64,000 bases of DNA from Fragilaria radians (Eukaryota > Bacillariophyta > Fragilariophyceae > Fragilariales > Fragilariaceae). This document shows positions 1-12,017 of this stretch, in pieces. The stretch covers positions 386,555-450,554 of the forward strand of contig CAAAJI010000005.1 in the NCBI GenBank assembly GCA_900642245.1. Reading direction: 5' to 3'. The position numbers were made by a program, and so were the translations under genes. The notes under the pieces are model-generated. The model made no database searches, was not told where the DNA came from, and saw only the letters and a program-made list of their open reading frames with translations. Position 1 is the stretch's first letter, and every line of letters starts with the position of its first letter.

Positions 1-2331
1 AAACCTTCCTGATAGTAGTCTTCCGTTTATTGTGATATGACATGCCATCTTTTTCTCATATTCTATGTGTGGATCTTGGTTATCACAATATACTGTGTCC
101 TAGGTTTCAGCACACAAACGCTTCATTTCTGTGAGCGCTGAGGATATCCCTGATAATTCAGAGCTGAAACTTGATACATCTGTGCCGTTCACTTTTTGTG
201 ATTTTGTAAGAAGCTGATCTCCGTGATATCTGCAAAGGAGTACGCCCTCGTTGCCTTCCCTTCCATCTTTGATCCATCTGACACTAACACTAAGTGGGGA
301 GGGATGTATACGATTTGATCTACAGGTGACTCATCTTGATTTCTGGTGGATGCGGTGTAGATTTTGCCGCTCTTTGAGACGTAGCATGGTATAACATTCT
401 CCGGTAATTATTTTATTATTGTACTTGTCGTTTTTCTCTGAATATAATTGTTTTGAATACTTGCAACCTCAAATATCCCTTGTCTTCTCGAGCATACTCT
501 TTTTTCACTCTTATCAGTATTGTAATATATATTTTAATCTACATGAATCTCACTAGCTTTAGCCAACCATGGCCCATGGCTTGTCTTTTGTTTCCTTTTA
601 TTTGGGAGTGTCATTAGTTGGATTTACCTTTTCCATGCTGTCCAAGATGAAGGTGAATGGTAGCTCTCATTGCGTTGACTGTTTGCAGGCTTTGGTCCAG
701 GTATAGAGCTCAGAGACAATGCCTTTGCTAGCATCAGTAATACCCGCTATGGTGATGGCATCCAGGAATAAGCGACAATAATCCACGAGTTTAATTTCTG
801 ACTCCAGACATGTCTCCATAAATGCATATTCCATAATGTATTTGTCCCCTTCTCTGAGTATTTTTGTTGCGTTTGATTGGGAATTCGATATTAATATTGT
901 ATTGAAAAATAACTTTTTTTACAAAATCCTTTCCTCATGTACTATTTTCACTTCTGGGTGTTCGAACGGGGAGAGGCCTTGGGACCAAAACCATCTTTTA
1001 ATAGCTATTATCATCATTGGTCCAAGGAGTTTGTTAGCAAGTCTTCTATTCAGTCTAAGAGAGATGAAGAGGATTGAAGGCAAACGTTCGTTGCACTAAA
1101 AGTTGTGACTACTAATTCTTATCTTTTCCTAATCGCTGACTCACACATTCTTGATTCCTAATATCCCTAATGAATAACCTAAACAAATAAAGACTAAAAG
1201 ATTTGAACGTGAGGGATATTTCTCCAATAGGAGTTGGCTTGCAGCAATACCAAGGAGAAATCTTTCTAGGTGGCTAATGCCCTGTTATACTATATCGCGC
1301 CATCCCATGCCTCCAATTTCTTTTGGTCCGTGTACTGCTGCTCATGATGAATTACCAGAGTATCCCATTTTATTCGGGAATAGCTTCACGGTTTGCGAGT
1401 TACGTTTTTTGTTTTAACTCTGGATAAGATTGTAAATGGCCCGACATTCTGTATTGTTGGAGGGTATATCCTATTGTATAATTCTTCTGTTTTGTGAGTC
1501 AAAAGTTGTTTTGTTGTAAGCATCTGAATGCATTTTTTTCTTTACTTAACCAATAAGTCTATTGATGTTCCAAGCTTCCTGATGGTAATATCATGTAGCC
1601 TATGACTAACTGTGTTACCCAGGGTTTCCAATTTTAAGTTCTTGCATAACTGGTTGACAAGTTGGCTTAAAAGCCCAACTTACTGTATGGTGATTGCGTT
1701 TTTTCTGGGGCTTATGTTCCGCAAATGCCATGAAGAATATTTCTCCAAGTTTCATAGTCATTGTCCATATTCTCTTCTAAGTTGCCACTTCCATTTCAAG
1801 AAAGATGTCTTTGACGTAATCTACGAATGCGGAGGTTCTAATATGGAAGGTTTCTTCATTCTCAAAGTTATAGTGTGCGTCTGTAGCTGGATCGTTCATA
1901 CTCTTCAGCAGCATAATTGATTGAATAGGCCGTATAAAGGGACTATTTCTGCTTCCATGTCCAGTGCCATAGATTGGACTGTCTGGCGCATCTTTGAAGG
2001 TAATTGATTCTGTGCTTCCTTCAATCTGGACTTTATACTCCATTCCTTTCAATAATTTGAAGTGTAGTTCTACAAAATTTGTGGGGACCCCATGAGCCCT
2101 GCTAGCCATAGCCGCCAGATTTGAGAGGATGTGATCGTAAGACGCTCTGGCGTCATAATAAATTTGTCCATACTCCTGGCGAGTTAAGGAAGATATTTCC
2201 ATTTGCACTATTATGAGTTGATTTGGGTCAAGGACAGATAGTTTTTTGTGGCTTACGTATTGGCTTTTTCTAATGCCTCCTGTCTCGTCAGCAGCATTTA
2301 GGGCCTCTTTCCACTTTAGACTTAGCATGGG
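1..2331 (-). mobile_element. Decayed retroelement: reverse transcriptase and RNase H-like relic
   Basis: The open stretch 2328-1777 reads as the palm of a reverse transcriptase of the type common in diatom genomes. A 'YDARASYDHI' segment matches the first catalytic Asp motif (usually DAxACYDRI). It is followed by 'PIYGTGHGSRNSPFI', which matches the GTGQGSGNSP motif B. The next motif, normally FVDD, reads 'AFVDY', so a catalytic Asp is lost. Below 1777 the frame breaks, but 'NDYETWRNILHG' and, near 290-110, 'LVSDGSKMEGKA' recall the linker and an RNase H-like domain of the same elements. Several stops interrupt the path, so this is a dead copy. No terminal repeats were recognised, and the element probably extends past the left edge. 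The family assignment rests on remembered motif patterns. Confidence 0.6.
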
Positions 2332-4186
2332 TTAAAACATATCTTACTACTTTGAATCTGGAACATCTTGAACCTAGAGATGTATGAAAGTCTGGTTGAT
2401 ATATGCGCTATTTTGTCCGGATTGTGAGTGATCTATATTGTGTCGTTATATTGGACTGTACGTGATATTTTGTGTCTTTCCGTCCTCTTGCCAGTGATAT
2501 TGCTTAACTTCCAGTATATTCGCTTTAACTTGTTAATTGTCAATTGTATCTTTCCACTTTTTTGAAGAATAATGATTAGCTCATGGCTTTATTGATCTCT
2601 CTGCCTGCAAACTAATTCTAATTAAGTGACTGTCGATTTTGCTTAGCATTAGTTTAGCATCTTGCAGTGCTGAAGTTGTAGGTTGGGTATTATATGTATC
2701 CACAATGAAACTTAGGTCTTGAATCGTATTGCGTATATGGATAGTGTTTGTATAACTTGAAGCGTTTGCAAGATGAAACAATACAGAAATGCAATCCTGC
2801 TACAGATAAGGTGATGAAAAGTTGCTTTATTTGTTAAAACACTTGCGTCGAGATATTGGAAATGAAGATAGAGCAGAATCAAAGTATATTGATGGTGCAA
2901 CCTTTCCTGACTTGAAACTAAGCTGGTTTAATCCAAAAAATGAACCAAAGGTAGAGGAAGAAGACTGTGAATTTATGGCCCACGGAAGGAGATTCAGATA
3001 ATCAAATATCATGATAGGTGGGTGTTTCGGAGGGCAAAGGGCTAGAAAGAGTCGCATTGTCAAGCAGTGCTATGTGGTATTTGCATTTTCAGAGTCTGAG
3101 CAGGAAATTAATTTGTTTATTATCTTTTTGAATACGTGGGGGGTATTAGTGAAGCCTTCAGTTGTTGCAGCCTATTGAAAAACAGTTATCCATGCAAAAG
3201 CACATCAAAAACAGACAGATCTATCAAGATTATAGCTTTGTATGGACAGATGACAAATATGCGGAAATCTTTACTGAGAAAGAGAACAAGGAAACTATGA
3301 GAAGTATTTGGTTAAATTCAGCTGAGAGTGATCTGAGGATTGCATATTGTATGATATAAAGGGTTTTAGAGAGTATCACTTATGATCCAAAAGTAGTAAT
3401 TTAGATTAAACGCAAGCTCTTCTGAGACTTATGATCTACTTTTCCTTAGGAGAGCAATGATCATGTTATCAGAGCTAATCCCCATCGAAACAAAAGCAAA
3501 GGTTTTCATTAACCCAAAGCAAATCCATATGGTACATTCCAATGGGTGCGTAACAAGTTTGTCCACTAAATTTGAGCAGTTGTGAGTACGTAATGATTGA
3601 GTGATGCAATGTTGCCTATAACCGAATCAGACATATCTGATGTCATCAATTTCGTTAATTTCAATTTTTGTAAAGAAGACTCTGTAGCAATTTCCTTTTG
3701 GTTCTTTTGCTTCTGTGACAACTGATGCGTCACCTAAACTATTCAAAAGGAATTTGTAAGTCGCATATTTCTGCTTGAATGTCAAGTAGCTCCTAGAATC
3801 TTTGCTTGCTACTTATTTGACTGGTTTCCGTCTTGTATAGTTTGATGAATCCTTTCCCATGCTTCTCGGCTCCTTATCCTGTGTTGACTATTTCCTTTGC
3901 TGAGAAAATCTTTCACCAGCGGGTCATTTTCATTATATCTTAATAGAATATCTAATTTTCGTTAATTCTTTCTTTATCAAGGACACTCAGACAATTAAAA
4001 CGTAAGCGATATCCTAGATTGCAAGGTTCCTACAGAAGAATGTTATCCCTGTATCAGCAATCATTATTGTTATGGGAATATAAACAAAATTCTCTTGCGT
4101 GCACAATTGAAGGATTCTACGATACCAAAGTTATCTGATTTTTAAAGAGTCTTGGGTATTGTATCAAACGATTAGAAGGCCTTCAT
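2332..4186. other. No clear gene
   Basis: Only short open frames occur here. The plus-strand stretch 2810-3000 (63 codons, ending 'MAHGRRFR') and the one at 3162-3359 (about 65 codons) have coding-like composition, but neither has a recognisable domain or a convincing start context. They may be transposon debris continuing from the relic on the left. Confidence 0.4.
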
Positions 4187-5341
4187 TTATGACGTTTTTT
4201 CACGTCCCGCATAAGATTCAAGAAGTGAAATAACATCCATTTTGTTATTTGATCTTGCCGCATCTAAAGCTGTCTTTCCTCGATTGTCCTTTCGCCATGA
4301 CATTTATGGAAGGATATGTCAGTAGTAAGTGCTGAACCATCTCAACCCTACCAGACCTGGCAGCAAAATGCAGAGGAGTCATGTCTTGTCGACCCGGGGT
4401 ATTGATATCAATTAGCAAGTCTTTGATCATGAAATCAAAAAAATCAGCATTTCCACGTCGCGCTGCATCATGCATCAACTGTTGAGTTCGTGGCGCAAGA
4501 TGTGCACCAAATTTGTGAAGAAGCCGAGCACAGTTCGATAACGACTCAATCGCTGATTTATCACTCGAAATAAAAGCCTCTTTAAGCGCATCACAGACTT
4601 TGAAAAGCAAAGAATCCTCATCACTCTGTTCACGCGGCTCGTCGATACTTGCACCATTATAGAGTAGTATCTCCAACACTTTTAGATTCGAAGAATTATT
4701 GGTTTCACTTTGTAACTTCTCCAATGTGATTTGCAAGGGTGATTTTGACATGAACTTGGATTCAAGAATCGAAGGTTTGTCCTTCACCAAGGAATCAACC
4801 ATGGCTATATCGGAATCCAGTATTGCTTTTACAAGAGGTGGCATTTTTGGTTGGAGTAATTGTTTCAGTTCCACATCGTCTTCTTCTGCGCAATAATCAA
4901 GTGCCACAGCGCCAGAGAAATCGGTAATGGAAGAATCTGCTTTTCCACGCTCAATCAGGAGTTTAACAATTTGAACTCTTTTCGATGGTGCTTTACTTGA
5001 TTGAATTGCACTATGTAACGGTGTGGCTCCTGTAATTGAGTTTTTGGCGTTCACATTAGCTCCAGCATCTATGAGAAGCTCTGCACACTTTTCTGGAAAA
5101 TAGGAGTATAAATGCATGGGTAAGATACAATTTCTTCCATTGCAGCATTATCGAGAAAAGCAGAGAGGTTTGTGCTCTTACCATGTCCCCAAAGTGCTGA
5201 AACATGAAGGGCGGACTGTCCTGCACGATTCGCGTGCGATGGACTGACTCCCACAACTGTTAATAATCGATGAACAGCCTCGGGATTATTTTTTTGGCAT
5301 GCACTCAGGAGTTGATCCCATTCCGGAGGACTGTTGTTCAT
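4187..5341 (-). CDS. Ankyrin-repeat protein (frameshift near the 3' end)
   Basis: Two exons: 5341-5182 and 5092 down to about 4187, with a GT-AG intron at 5181-5093 (GTAAGA donor, TTTTCCAG acceptor). Splicing joins 'ALWGHE' to 'KCAELLIDAGANVNAKN', which restores an ankyrin repeat. Further repeats read 'TGATPLHSAIQSS' and 'DMTPLHFAARSGRVEMVQHL'. There is no signal peptide or membrane segment. The role is presumably protein-protein interaction, and no partner is evident. The frame carrying the last repeat ends at 4245, but the neighbouring frame continues the repeat perfectly ('DNRGKTALDAARSNNKMDV') to a stop at 4187. A single extra base near 4289-4292 therefore breaks the C-terminal repeat. 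Sequencing error and real mutation cannot be told apart here. Confidence 0.8.
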
Positions 5342-6418
5342 TGTTTCTATTTCGAAATTTTACAGTTGACCATTTTGCAGGCGGAATCCAAAAGACCTCT
5401 AATATTGTATTGTATGGAATCGTACCGTATGGTTATCGTGATCTTAAAATTTCCGTATATGTAAGCTGAAATTCATTTGTAATCCTAAATGGAAATGTTT
5501 GAAGTTTTCCAGAGGTAGAGTGGTTATTTCATGTTGATGCCCTTACAAGAAAAGGGAAGGAAGGAGTTTTCACAAACTAGCAGTAAGCTCATAACATACA
5601 AAGTTTTGGAAGGCAAAGTTATTTGATCCCGTAACTTAAATTGACCTTTCTGGACTTATCCCTCCTGACAAAACATGATATACGTCGACAAGGATACATT
5701 TACTAGATTAATTGACTCTTCTTATAACAAATTAGAGGCCATTGTAAGCGCCGTTATTTCTGGAAATAACAACCCAAAAAGTAAATATAACCATGGATCA
5801 TGACATTGACCATTTTAGGTGATCTAGGTTAGACTGAAAACATGTTGGATAGTCCCCTTAAGACATGGTTGTCACTAAAATTAAAATGATTTCATTATTT
5901 CTCATTCCAGAATATTACCGCGAGAATCGATATTGATCTCACTCAATCGTTAATCTGCAACTTCAGTCATGTTATTTCTTTGACTATACAACAAATAAAG
6001 TGATACCTTCTAAAACCCGTTGTATCTACTATTCAGTCTACCGTCATCTCCCCTAAAATGTAACCACATGTTTTTCATAAGTCTCTCCGCTTGACAAAAA
6101 TCTCATGACGTTTATCATGTCGGTGGGATAGTGGATGTTGGATTTTTGATGATTTTCTTTCTTCATTCAAAAAATATAGCCAAAAGCTATTTCCAACTGA
6201 AACCACCTCTTAACGGTAATGAGAAACAAAGCTGAAAACATAAAACGTAATCATTGTTCAAGTCTAGGTAAGTCAGGGGAGGCAAGAGGTTCTGACTTGA
6301 GGAAAGAATCGTGGTCAAACAATGAATTCAGCTATAGCCAAGTGCCCATCTCGCTTCTCATTGACATATCAATATTTAGTAGGTCGGACTTCAAAAGGTC
6401 TCAAAATTGCATACTGCT
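5342..6418. other. Intergenic, divergent promoter region
   Basis: This spacer separates the divergently transcribed ankyrin and MFS genes. No supported coding region was seen; an 81-codon frame at 6219-6464 overlaps the MFS start and has no family resemblance. The region is AT-rich and presumably holds both promoters. Confidence 0.5.
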
Positions 6419-8387
6419 ATGGCGACGAATGTTAGGAATTATAAGGTTGAGGGTCCAACAATAGAAGGGATGGATACTGTCCATCGAGATGCTGTAGATG
6501 CAGACCGAAACGATTCTCTATCCGATGACGATATCCCGGAGGGTGAGAAGCAAATGATGGAAGAAGAACGCTCCTTTTACTCTGCATCCGAGAATAATGA
6601 TGGGGATGACAACATATGGGGCTTACTAAGTGGAGTAGGAGGAAATATTTATGAATGGTATGATTTTGCAGTTTACGGTTTGTTGGCTCCTGAAATTGGA
6701 GCATCCTTTTTCCCCAAGGCATCCAGAGAATTACAGCTAATTAACTCCTTTGGTGTCTACCTTGCTGCGTTTCTCATGCGGTGAGTCTTTGGTGTGGGAC
6801 GAAAAATCTTTTTCTTTTTTGTTCAGCCAATGCTTAATCTCCCTATTCTTCAACAAGGCCATTAGGAGCTGTTTTGTTTGGTGAGATAGGTGACCGCTTG
6901 CTAGGACGTAAACACGCTTTAGTTGTTTCAATCATTCTAATTACCGTACCTTCAGTTGCAATGGGTATGTTGCCGACATACGATACATGGGGAAAAGCTG
7001 CTCCCATCTGTTTAGTCATTTTACGAATGATGCAAGGCCTTTCTGTTGGTGGACAATTGGCAGGCTCGTATGTCATAAGTATTGAACAAAGTTCTTCCAA
7101 AACCCGAGGATTTCGTGGATCTGTCTGCGATGCTAGCTCAGTACGTGTATCTATCATTTTCCTCTTAATTATTCCCCTTTAGAAATAAGCATCTCTTATC
7201 ACATCCTTGAACTTGATCCGATTATTCACAAATTTTTACTCAGGTGGGAGGATTCTTGCTTGCATCCGCTGTGACTACGATTGTCCGAAAGTGTCTCTCA
7301 GAGGAGGCAGTTTCAAAGTGGGGTTGGAGGATTCCATTCTGGTTCTCACTTCTCCTTGCGCCACTTCTATTCTTTATTGTCAATAACACCGAAGAATCCA
7401 AGTTGTGGTCAGAACGACAAGAGCAAAAGGAAACAGAACAATTAATACGTGAAAGTGAGCAGAATACTCAACCTGCGATAGTCGATCTCTTTGGATCACC
7501 ATTCCGCAGGCGCCAGCTAGCAGGTATGGTTGGCACCCTGTGTTCGCTTACAAGCTCGTTTTACATTCTTTTCCTTTGGACACCAGTGTATCTTTCTGAG
7601 TTGAGAGGGTTGATGTCTCAAGCAGATGCTGATTTCTTAAATTTCATCGTCGTCGGCGTTTACATTATTTTCCTCTTGATAGGAGGGAAATTATCAGACA
7701 CATTCCCGCACAGAATGGACCTCATGAGGATTGGAATCCCTGCCATTATAATTGGTTGTCCCACCATGTTTGGAATGTTTGAAAGTGAAAGCTGGTACGG
7801 TTACTTGCTTGGCCAGCTTCAATTTGCTTTTGTTCTGGCCTTGGTTGAAGGATGCAAAGCAGCTTGGGAAGTTGAATTATGGATGGCTGACCCAACTCTC
7901 TCGTTTACGGGTGTCGCAATCGGTCACAATCTTTCATCGACGATATTTGGCGGCACAATGCCTCTGGTAGCAACATTTGTCTTTTATCGAGCCAACGAAT
8001 GGGCCGAAAGCAATGAGGAATTGCTCTTGCCTCGTTTAATGCCAGGGCTATACATCTCTCTTTTAGGCTTGGTATCTTTATATTGCGTTAGTTTTGTTGT
8101 GAGACATCCCCATGATGTTCGAACTGGTGACTCCAAGCTACGTGAAGCTTTACAACTGGAAGGTCGTAAATTCAAACGTGCCAAGAAGGCTAAAAATCGC
8201 AAGCGGGCTATTGAGGAACAATTGGGTAAAGGAGCTGCTGCCGGTAAGATTTTGCTGTTCTGAAGTTCATTGCGGCTTTGATGGCTAACATTTCTCTTCA
8301 GAAACAGATTTATGGAATAGTCCTGTCAATAGCTTCAATGTCTTTGATCAAAATATACAATACTACACTCCTCCAACTAACATTTGA
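6419..8387 (+). CDS. MFS transporter, metabolite:H+ symporter (ProP/KgtP-like) type
   Basis: Four exons: 6419-6780, 6858-7140, 7244-8243 and 8302-8387, all with GT-AG borders. The last intron is easy to miss, because reading through gives a false stop at 8263; splicing yields the C-terminus 'ETDLWNSPVNSFNVFD'. The product is about 576 residues. An acidic cytosolic N-terminus of about 70 residues precedes 'GNIYEWYDFAVYGLLAPEIG', the TM1 signature of the metabolite:H+ symporter family. Next come 'LGAVLFGEIGDRLLGRKHAL' (the MFS loop 2-3 motif) and 'RMMQGLSVGGQLAGSY'. About twelve hydrophobic segments and a Lys/Arg-rich tail are visible. Family members move dicarboxylates, proline/betaine or sugars with protons; the substrate cannot be told. 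ATG 6419 is preferred because the frame upstream opens only with TTG. Confidence 0.88.
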
Positions 8388-8588
8388 AGGCAGGATTAAG
8401 GTTGCCTACCTTCCCATTCCAGGAAATTCTTGGAATAAATACTAATTTATTCGTGGATCGAGTACAGAAAAAAGTATTAATTGTATGTGTGGTTACTTTC
8501 CAATTCTTTTCAATATTAAGGTAATCCTTATAGATTTCTTGTAAACAAAAAAATAGAAATATGAGAACCTAGCCACATCATTCTTCCA

Positions 8589-9869
8589 TTAAGTCATCGA
8601 TTCTAAGGAAATGAGAGGGGGTATTACATTCATTGGCCTAGTTCGCCTTGCCTGCTCATGGAGATGTAGGATAGTTTGAATCACCGCATCGCCACCGTTG
8701 ACCCAACTTTGGAGAAACGGACGGAAATTTGTTGTGGGACCACGTAGGTATTCATGTGGGTCCATCTTCTCAAAACAAACCAATGTTCCCAAGACTGAGG
8801 CTGGATAAATCATCATGGACTCAATCATATCACGCCCGCGGAAGGTCGGACCCAAAGGACCGAAGCTGTTGAAAGTTACACGAAGTGGCGGAAAGTTTGA
8901 CGTCTCGGAAAGCAAAGACCAAAAGCATGATTTTGGCATGCCACGAAATGGTATGTGAGGTCGAAGGAGGGAACCCTGAGCGACATCATTGGTTGCCAAA
9001 TTACTGCTCGATGGAGTTGGAGACGCAACACCAAGGCGGGTTTGGTGATTCCAGGAAAACGGAGCAATGCGAAGGAGTGAGGAATGAAGGAATATCCATG
9101 CGCGGTACCAGGAAACGAGACCGATTCGGCAGTTGCTTGAGTTTTCATTCGACTGGTTAGCGGTGACATCCAAATTCAGATCTGCCATGATTCTCTGACT
9201 CCATGCATCGTCTTTCGGACTAGCTTCAACAATCCCAGAAGCGGAATGACCAAAGAGATAGAATGCACAAATCACATCTCCTATGTAACGCTCCAGCGTC
9301 ACAGACAATGCATCAAGATTCCTTCCATATACAGGACGACCCAGATCTACGTGCAGTGGATTTGACTCCATTATCGACCTAAGAATTAGACAGTGAAGCT
9401 TGTGCGGTCGAATATTGTACGAATGACTTTCGATAAGGGAACGCTGACAATGCTTCTTGTCGTCACAATCCTCGCTCAAAGACTTGAGTAACTCCATAAC
9501 CAACGGATGACACGGATGGAGCCGTGACAACGCCTTGGAAAGGGAAACAATTCGATCATATACAGTTGGTAGCATACATATCTCAGTAATACTAGAAACA
9601 TGATCTTGTGCTTGTGAAGATTCATCATTCAGATCGTAATAAAATCTTTGCTTGAAGCGCTGTCGTCGATTCCGTAGGGTTGGCTGAATTTCAGATAGCA
9701 TGTGTCGACAACATGCTCCCAGATTAACCATAGTCTCAAGCTTCAGGTAGGAGAGTACATGTACAAAACAATCTGAAGGGATAGAACACAACCTTTCTTC
9801 ATTGTCAACCATAACGTTTAATGCTCCTTCCGAATCCACATTCAGTGTTGGACAGATTAATGCCAGCAT
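8589..9869 (-). CDS. F-box protein
   Basis: A single exon of 426 residues starting at ATG 9869; a TTG three codons upstream is less likely. Residues about 28-62 match an F-box ('LCSIPSDCFVHVLSYLKLET', then 'NLGACCRHMLSEI'). The usual role is to bind Skp1 and bring a substrate to an SCF ubiquitin ligase. The remaining ~360 residues show no LRR, WD40 or Kelch pattern that I recognise. Within them, segments such as 'FRGMPKSCFWSLL', 'VTFNSFGPLGPTFRGRDMIE' and 'ASVLGTLVCFEKMDP' look conserved but unassigned. The gene converges on the MFS gene, with about 200 bp between the stop codons. A MULE transposon lies 85 bp upstream of its start codon. Confidence 0.75.
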   Translation of the reverse strand: MLALICPTLNVDSEGALNVMVDNEERLCSIPSDCFVHVLSYLKLETMVNLGACCRHMLSEIQPTLRNRRQRFKQRFYYDLNDESSQAQDHVSSITEICMLPTVYDRIVSLSKALSRLHPCHPLVMELLKSLSEDCDDKKHCQRSLIESHSYNIRPHKLHCLILRSIMESNPLHVDLGRPVYGRNLDALSVTLERYIGDVICAFYLFGHSASGIVEASPKDDAWSQRIMADLNLDVTANQSNENSSNCRIGLVSWYRAWIFLHSSLLRIAPFSWNHQTRLGVASPTPSSSNLATNDVAQGSLLRPHIPFRGMPKSCFWSLLSETSNFPPLRVTFNSFGPLGPTFRGRDMIESMMIYPASVLGTLVCFEKMDPHEYLRGPTTNFRPFLQSWVNGGDAVIQTILHLHEQARRTRPMNVIPPLISLESMT

Positions 9870-9962
9870 CCTCGACAATTGATCTTGGAGAATTTCAAAC
9901 TCATTTTCTGCTTGGGATTATAACTAACCCTATCATGACAATCTTGCTGACGAAAAAAAGAA

Positions 9963-10040
9963 GGGGAATTTACAAAAATCGTACTAGTGTTGAAAATATT
10001 TACATAAATCGTACTACTTTTTTTTCATAAAAAAAATTCT
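9963..10040 (+). repeat. Left terminal inverted repeat of the MULE
   Basis: Starts GGGGAATTTACAAAAATCGT and pairs with the reverse complement of 11941-12017. The motif TTTACAnAAATCGTACTA occurs twice inside the repeat, which suggests paired transposase-binding sites. Confidence 0.9.
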
Positions 10041-10075
10041 TACGCAAGAACGTGATTGAGTTAATAATATATTTA

Positions 10076-11799
10076 TTAATAACGTTCAACTCTATCTCCT
10101 TGTTCTCTTCTTTCGCATGTCCTTATATTATGGCCATGTGCACAACATCTTGAGCAGACTATCGGTGAATCTTCAGTTTCCAATTCACTTCTGTTTTGTA
10201 TTCGAACCTTCTTTGGCTGGCCTTCTTGAGAAACAATTTGGGGTGGTAATGTTGCATCTGCTTCAATGTCATCAATTGCAATTGGGCATATTGTAACAAT
10301 GTAGACCATTAAAATAGTAGATATTTTATACTTTTCATCCATTAAATCACACCCTTTTTCACGACTCGTGACAATTAAATGAGGACATGGCCAAAGTACA
10401 TCATTGTTATGTCCACATGAACATTTCTTAGCATGAAAGTCCACTTTGTATTCATTTCCAGTCAATGCTACCAAAAAGAAATCTTCACTAGCTGCTTGAC
10501 AATCCATAAAATAGCTCTTTTCAATTGCTGCATTCATAGTTTTAAGGAACTCTTTGGAAAACATTGATTTGGATAATTCATATTTTACTTTCCTTTGATA
10601 AAATAAGGTCATTATCTTCCTGTATATTTTCACAATGAGCAAAAAGTGATTGTCTTCTCTGGAATCCCCAATCCAGCTATTAAAGCTCTCAGCAACATTT
10701 GACTTACATGTCCATATTTTGGCAGTGTAGAAAACACTTTTGTCCAACAATTTCGCGGCAATTGATCCAATTATAGATATGCTACTTGATCAACCCCCTG
10801 TAATAGGGTCATAATAGCGTTAAACATACTGAGATTTGTAGTTTTTGCTGCTAACCACAACCTTTGCATGAAGGTAGGACCAATTTTAAACATATTCTTC
10901 AAGTTCTTTTCCAAGTGTTTGACGCAATAGTAATGGCTAGCTAATGGTAAATGAGTGTTTGCCGCTATGTGGATTCCTTTTTCTCTATCACTGAGAATAG
11001 TAATGCTTGAGTTCCTTTGTTGAATCATTTCAATTCCTATAACCAAATGCTGCATAAACCAATTCCAATTATTCGTATCCTCCATTGATGCTAACATATA
11101 CAACAAAGGCACAATTTGGCCAGCAACATCAAATGCACAGCATGCCAGAATAACTCCTTTGTATGAATTCTTTATCGTGCATGCATCAAATGCTATCAGC
11201 AGAAGACACTTTTCAAAGGCATTCTTTGAGCTTGGCAGACATATAAAGCACCTCAAAAAACGATTTTCACCATCAAGTTCAAATGCAGTATGGGATTCTG
11301 GTGCATGTTCATTCAGAATATTGAGAAAGGGTCGAATTTTTCCAAACGATTTCATAACGCTGTCATTGACAATTTCAAGGGCCTTTTGTTTTCCTCTCCA
11401 TGCAGTCATATAGCTCAATTTTACTCCATCTTCTCGTAAAGTTTGCTTCCTCATGTGTTCCACCGTGATTAATTTGTTATCATTTATTGATTCCTTGAAT
11501 TTTTCTACGACGTAATCTGAAGGCACCAAAAGCTCACTGCGTATCAATCGGTTACACCCATGTTCAAGGCAAACATTTGTGATGTACACTAGACCATCAA
11601 CTCTTTTCCTGCAAGCAATTTGAAAGGTGCAGTCTTGTGCGCTACAGGTCACTTTGAAATACTTCGTATTGCTCTGCAATACAGCCACGTTAACTTTCTT
11701 AAGTGTGCAGAAATGTTTGATACTTCTTTTTGCTTCTACGATATCTGTGCAGCATTTTCCTACGGCAATGCCATTACTTATTGCGTCTCCAACATTCAT
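10076..11799 (-). pseudogene. MULE transposase (single frameshift)
   Basis: The first part (11799 or slightly upstream, down to 10771) has an N-terminal zinc-binding DNA-recognition region ('FKVTCSAQDCTFQIACRKR', 'CLEHGCN') of the FAR1/MuDR kind. The catalytic core follows, with 'LLIAFDACTIKNSYKG' (first Asp) and 'ITILSDREKGI' (second Asp). After a one-base frameshift near 10760-10780 the second part runs to 10076. It has 'SNVAESFNSW', whose Glu lies about 101 residues after the second Asp and is the probable third catalytic residue. It also has a SWIM zinc finger ('CSCGHNNDVLWPCPHLI') and a CCHC-like knuckle ('CSRCCAHGHNIRTC'). Every expected domain is present, so only the frameshift marks it as inactive. 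ATG 11799 is the first ATG in frame. Confidence 0.85.
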
Positions 11800-11940
11800 T
11801 TTCAAAGGAATATTCAATAAATCCAAGCGCCGGCGGCCCAATGTGGACTCAAGGGTAAGATGTGAAATATCTATATTAGATTATTGATGGGGCATAATGA
11901 GCTATACTACACGGGGCCAACTCGGCTCCGTGACATTCGT

Positions 11941-12017
11941 AAGATTTTTTTAGTATAAAAAGGTAGTACGATTTTTGTAAATATTTTCAGTACTAGTACA
12001 ATTTTTGTAAATTCCCC
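11941..12017 (-). repeat. Right terminal inverted repeat of the MULE
   Basis: The reverse complement begins GGGGAATTTACAAAAATTGT and follows the left repeat for about 77 bp with few mismatches. It is flanked on its outer side by the target duplication AAAAAAGAA (12018-12026). Confidence 0.9.

Noticed and set aside
6219..6464. 81-codon frame before the MFS gene as an extra exon
   Set aside because: It is in another frame from the MFS start and has no splice signal that joins it.
7984..8202. Open frames overlapping the MFS gene on the minus strand (also 6432-6722, 6843-7157)
   Set aside because: Shadows of the well-supported plus-strand transporter; no domain of their own.
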